Positions 60,125 to 64,000 of a stretch of DNA of 64,000 bases are shown here, one piece after another. Position 1 is the first letter of the stretch. Each line of letters begins with the position of its first letter. The stretch is from Amyloporia xantha. Its lineage: Eukaryota > Basidiomycota > Agaricomycetes > Polyporales > Adustoporiaceae. Below the pieces are notes generated by a model. It had not been told where the DNA came from. It saw only the letters and a program-made list of their open reading frames with translations, and ran no database searches. The position numbers and the translations under genes are program-made. The stretch is from assembly GCA_036971615.1 (NCBI GenBank), contig JAYKKR010000003.1:1612001-1676000 (forward strand), given 5' to 3'.

Positions 60125-60369
60125 CATACACGTGGTCTGTCATTTCGCGCCGTGGGCGGGCGATCCTCGTCGCGGATTGATTATTTTAGGTGTTGTGCTG
60201 TATATTATCGTTACTGTTGTACGACTTCTAATCATATATTTGCATTATCAAACTTTGGCGAAGTGGGGCATCGCCGCCTTGGCTGTTTCATTTCTTTGTG
60301 ACCCAGGGAAGGTAGATATCTATCTGTACATCGGCATACGGGCAACATGCCCTATTAATATCAACGGCG

Positions 60370-63300
60370 TCACTTAAGTTTCTCGAACATCTGAATGGAG
60401 ACCTCCAAGTTCGCCACATCGGCCTCAAAGGTTTGACGCTAGATTAATATGATCAGTCCAACAGCATTTCATTTCTCCGAACTTCGAGGCAAAGATTGCC
60501 GCACCTTTTCCTCGTTGGTCATGCGCACGTTCGCAGGTACGGTCTCTTCGTAATCTGGCTGTGCTTCGACCTTCCGAATCTTCTCCAAATTGAGCCGCGC
60601 AAGGTCCAGTTTCTTCTGAGATTTAGTAATTTCTACGTCCAGATCGACCTGACCCTGAACGAACCGCCTTAACGCGTGTGACTGCGACGACAGTGGGTAA
60701 AGCACTTACTCTGACGAGGATGTGCACCACCACCGTGGGCGAGATGACTGCGGAACCACAACCAGCAGGCACATCTTCGAGATGCCGCACAACCTTCGCT
60801 GACTTGCAGTTCTTGATGAGCGCTACAACAGTCGGCATTTGGCTCTCGAAAAGGACCGCATCGTTATCGGATTGGATACGGACGAACACTATCGAAGTAA
60901 ATCGCTTCAGCGCCATCCGCTTAAAAATAGTGTGGCAATACACACGTTGTATGTCATTCTGCAGGTTATACGATGCAGCCAGCGAGCGTCCCAATTTGAT
61001 CACGGAAAACACGAGGTCAAAGTCCCTCTCCGCATCTTCGAAAACAAGCGAGTTGTCCTAGACGAAAGCAGTCATAGATGTCAGTTTGAACTTGTACGGC
61101 TTCAATCGTATTAGAAACGTACGAAGGTAGGGAAAGACGACACCATGATCGAAGGAGTGGGATCGTTTGGTCGTCGCGGCAGACGCTGCCATAGCTCCTC
61201 CGTGACGAAGGGCATGAACGGATGAAGGAGGCGTAGTCCATGATCCAAGCACGTGTACAGAGTCTGTTGTGCTGATTTGCGCGTTGTCGTTGAAGCAGAC
61301 TCGTCTGACATGGGTTTCATAGCTTCCTGTAAACGCCATTAGCAAGATACACAAGTCCCTGCTTTTAGAAATCATACAATGTAGACGTCGCACAGCTCGT
61401 ACAGCCAAAAATTGTATGCGGCGCCGGTAGCGTTCATGAAATTTCGCTCCTCAAGCTGACGGTTGATCTCCTCAGCAGCAATATTGAGCTTGTGGAGGAT
61501 CCATCGCTCAACAAGGCTCTCGTTCCCTGTTGGCCGGGCAGTAGGTTCGGGGACGAACTCGCCATCCAACTTCAACATTGCAAACTTGGTCGCGTTAAAA
61601 ATCTTGTTGCAGAACTTTCGATAGCCTTCTACGCGGAGAATCTCCAAGTTGATATCACGTCCTGACCAGGCCCAACGGAAACGTCAGCTCGGCGATATAT
61701 GCCGTTCATCTCTCTAGGACAACGCACCTCCTCCCGAATACGCACATAATGCAAATCGCAGCGCGTCAGTTCCACATTGAGGGATACCCTTCGGGAAATC
61801 CTTCTTCTGGCCTGCCTTTGCCTTTGCGATTTCACGTTCATCCAAATTACCTTCATACAGCTTCTCGTGTAAAGCCTCGAGCGGAAGGCCTTGGATCACG
61901 TCCAGAGGATCGACTACGTTTCCAAGAGACTTGCTCATTTTACGACCATGGGCATCGCGAATCATGGCATGACAGAGCACCTCCTTGAACGGCATTTGGC
62001 CCGTAAGGTGTATCCCGAGCAACACCATACGCGCAACCCAGAAGAACAGGATGTCCCAGCCGGTCTCAAGAAGCGACGAGGGATAGAATGTTTTGTAGTC
62101 GAATGTCTGATTCCACGCCCGTTAGCGGGTACGATTAAGACATACGGCCAAGACAATCGTACCTCTTCTGGCCAACCCATGATCGAGAACGGCCAGAGTC
62201 CGGAAGAGAACCATGTGTCCAGCACATCCTCATCTTGCTCCAAGGTGAACTTGGCACCACCTGCCAGTTTCTGAGCACGCTCAGTGGCTTGTTCGAGGGT
62301 CCTACCCACCACCCATTGCTTGCCATCGGTACGCTACGGACTAAAGTTCAGTACACTGGGTAGTTATTCATAGATGGCACTAACATCTTCATCCCGCCCC
62401 TCGATCCGGACGAAATATGCAGGACAACGGTGACCCCACCACAGTTGGCGAGAGATACACCAATCCTGGATACCCTCTAACCAACGATACCATTCCGACT
62501 CGGACTGTTTTGGTGATATTGAGAGTTCCCCGGCCTTGGTACGCTATAGAAGCCTGTCAAGATCTGCGACTGTGACGGCGAAACCCTGTGTCTGCTCACC
62601 TTGAGAGCCTCTTCAGCCAATGGTTTACAGTTGACCCACCACTGTGGCTTGAGTACTTGCTCGATAATATCACCAGATTTACTGCTCTATAATTCATTCA
62701 CTGTTCTGACAATAATAGTATGTTTCATACCTGCAAATAGGGATCTGCATTGGGTTGTCTTTGGTCTCGACATACAATCCCGCGTCCTTGAGAGCCTTGA
62801 TAACAGCTACACGCACGTGAAAGCGCTTCATGCCCTGTAGTCATCCAACCGTATTAGACACCGGACATGTATACTCATTGAGGTAAGGCCTCACCTTGAA
62901 CTTCTCGCCAGCATTCGCATTGTACGTGCCATCGTCATTGAGAAGACTGATGAACTCAAGATTGTGCCGTTTACCGACGTCATAATCGTTGGGATCGTGG
63001 GCAGGCGTGATCTTCACCGCACCAGTACCGAACTCCATGTCAACGGCAATAGCGTCGGTGATGATGGGGATACGTCGGTTGGAGAACGGGTGTACCGCGA
63101 ATTTGCCGTGAAGGTGCTGGTGCATTGAATGAATTAGCATTCGTAACAGTCCCGGGAAAGTGTGACTACCTTGTAGCGCGGATCGTCAGGATGCACAGCA
63201 ATGGCCGTGTCGCCCAACATCGTCTCCGGACGAGTTGTAGCCACAATGATCTTCTCATCTGCGAGATAGGACCTTGTAATTGTGGATTTTAATACCATAG

Positions 63301-64000
63301 AGGGTTGGACTTACCAGAACTCTCGAGGGGGTACGCAAACGAGGTGATTACGCCAAACTCGAACTTCTCCTTCGCATCATACCCAGGTACATTCAGCAAT
63401 GTCCGACTGTTCAGCTGCTTCTGATCGACCTGCCAAACGTATTTTCAATTCACTGCGTATTCTACACTAGACGACGGCGTACCTCGAGATTCGAGAGTGT
63501 GGTGTTGAGCCTCACACACCAGTTCACAAGACGATTTGCACGGTATAGAATTCCATCTTCGTGCAAGCGGCAGAAGTTCTCCATCACAGCTTTATAGCGA
63601 CTCTGGCGGAGCATGAGCCCCAGGTATCCATTCAGTGCGTCTCTCGCCTACCTCATCCATGGTGAAAGCCGTCCGACTCCAGTCGAAACTCCCTCCGAGC
63701 CTGCGCAACTGATTTGTGATCCTGCTCTGATAACTACGACCTCGTGAGAAGGAGCATCATCGAATGACTTGACATACGTACTCATTTTTCCAATCCATCA
63801 CAGTCTCGAGGAATCTTTCACGACCTAGATCATGTCGGGTTTGACCCGATGTTTTGAACAGCCTCTTCTCAACCACAGACTGCGTAGAGATGCCTGCGTG
63901 ATCGTAGCCCGGCACGAACAGAGCCGTCTTTCCAAGCATACGATTCCTTGCCCAGCATATGAGGACAAGAACAGCCGTAAATAGATCGGTCTCACCATCG
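60370..64000 (-). CDS. VAS1: Valyl-tRNA synthetase (5' end beyond window)
   Basis: Class I aminoacyl-tRNA synthetase that charges tRNA-Val; one gene usually serves cytosol and mitochondria in fungi. The window holds the part from [20 protein letters not shown] to the C-terminus. The catalytic core continues with [13 protein letters not shown], the editing domain ([40 protein letters not shown]), [14 protein letters not shown] and [15 protein letters not shown]. Then come [20 protein letters not shown], the KMSKS signature ([14 protein letters not shown]) and the anticodon-binding domain ([18 protein letters not shown]). The C-terminal coiled-coil tail includes [20 protein letters not shown]; a final intron restores the usual end ([19 protein letters not shown]). 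The HIGH signature lies beyond 64000. Many introns, no damage seen. Confidence 0.95.

Overview
The window is nuclear DNA of a filamentous basidiomycete, most likely an Agaricomycete. Nearly every gene is split by GT..AG introns of about 45-80 bases, genes are dense on both strands, and the content is typical of mushroom-forming fungi: a cerato-platanin, a BTB/POZ protein of the Agaricomycete type, small secreted proteins and CCHC zinc knuckles. No prokaryotic, organellar or viral signal was seen. All gene models were spliced by eye, with reading phase checked exon by exon where stated.

Region by region. Bases 1-11,800 hold a partial gene and seven unassigned genes; four of these encode proteins of 333-378 aa, three of which (473-1624, 4468-5710, 8694-10149) share size and layout (N-terminal membrane segment, then helical/coiled-coil body). 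Bases 11,800-14,700 have no gene I can defend but carry a tandem duplication, a degenerate hexamer tract and a field of short palindromes. Bases 14,700-36,100 combine housekeeping genes (CNNM/Mam3-like CBS membrane protein, an MFS transporter, PEX1) with probable secreted products: one cerato-platanin, four members of one small-secreted-protein family, and a tandem pair of small cysteine-containing proteins. Bases 36,500-40,800 are a mobile-element zone with interleaved inverted repeats and a 0.79-kb MITE containing two divergent tRNA-like promoters. Bases 41,500-48,000 carry a bifunctional lysine-ketoglutarate reductase/saccharopine dehydrogenase and the MID1 calcium-channel subunit. Bases 48,400-58,400 hold three related genes encoding an unusual fusion of many CCHC zinc knuckles, TPR repeats and a C-terminal J domain, interrupted by a BTB gene. 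Bases 58,800-64,000 carry NSE4 (Smc5/6 kleisin) and, convergent to it, valyl-tRNA synthetase running off the right edge.

The strongest candidate for something undescribed is the zinc-knuckle/TPR/J-domain family. The first copy is complete with an intact HPD motif, the second is truncated before its J domain, and the third has extra knuckles and a J-like domain whose HPD has become HRLD. A decayed 3' fragment of MID1 lies between copies 1 and 2, marking how the duplication arose. The four-member secreted family, the small-Cys pair and the divergent tRNA-like MITE are further candidates. All function statements for unassigned genes are limited to what the sequence shows.
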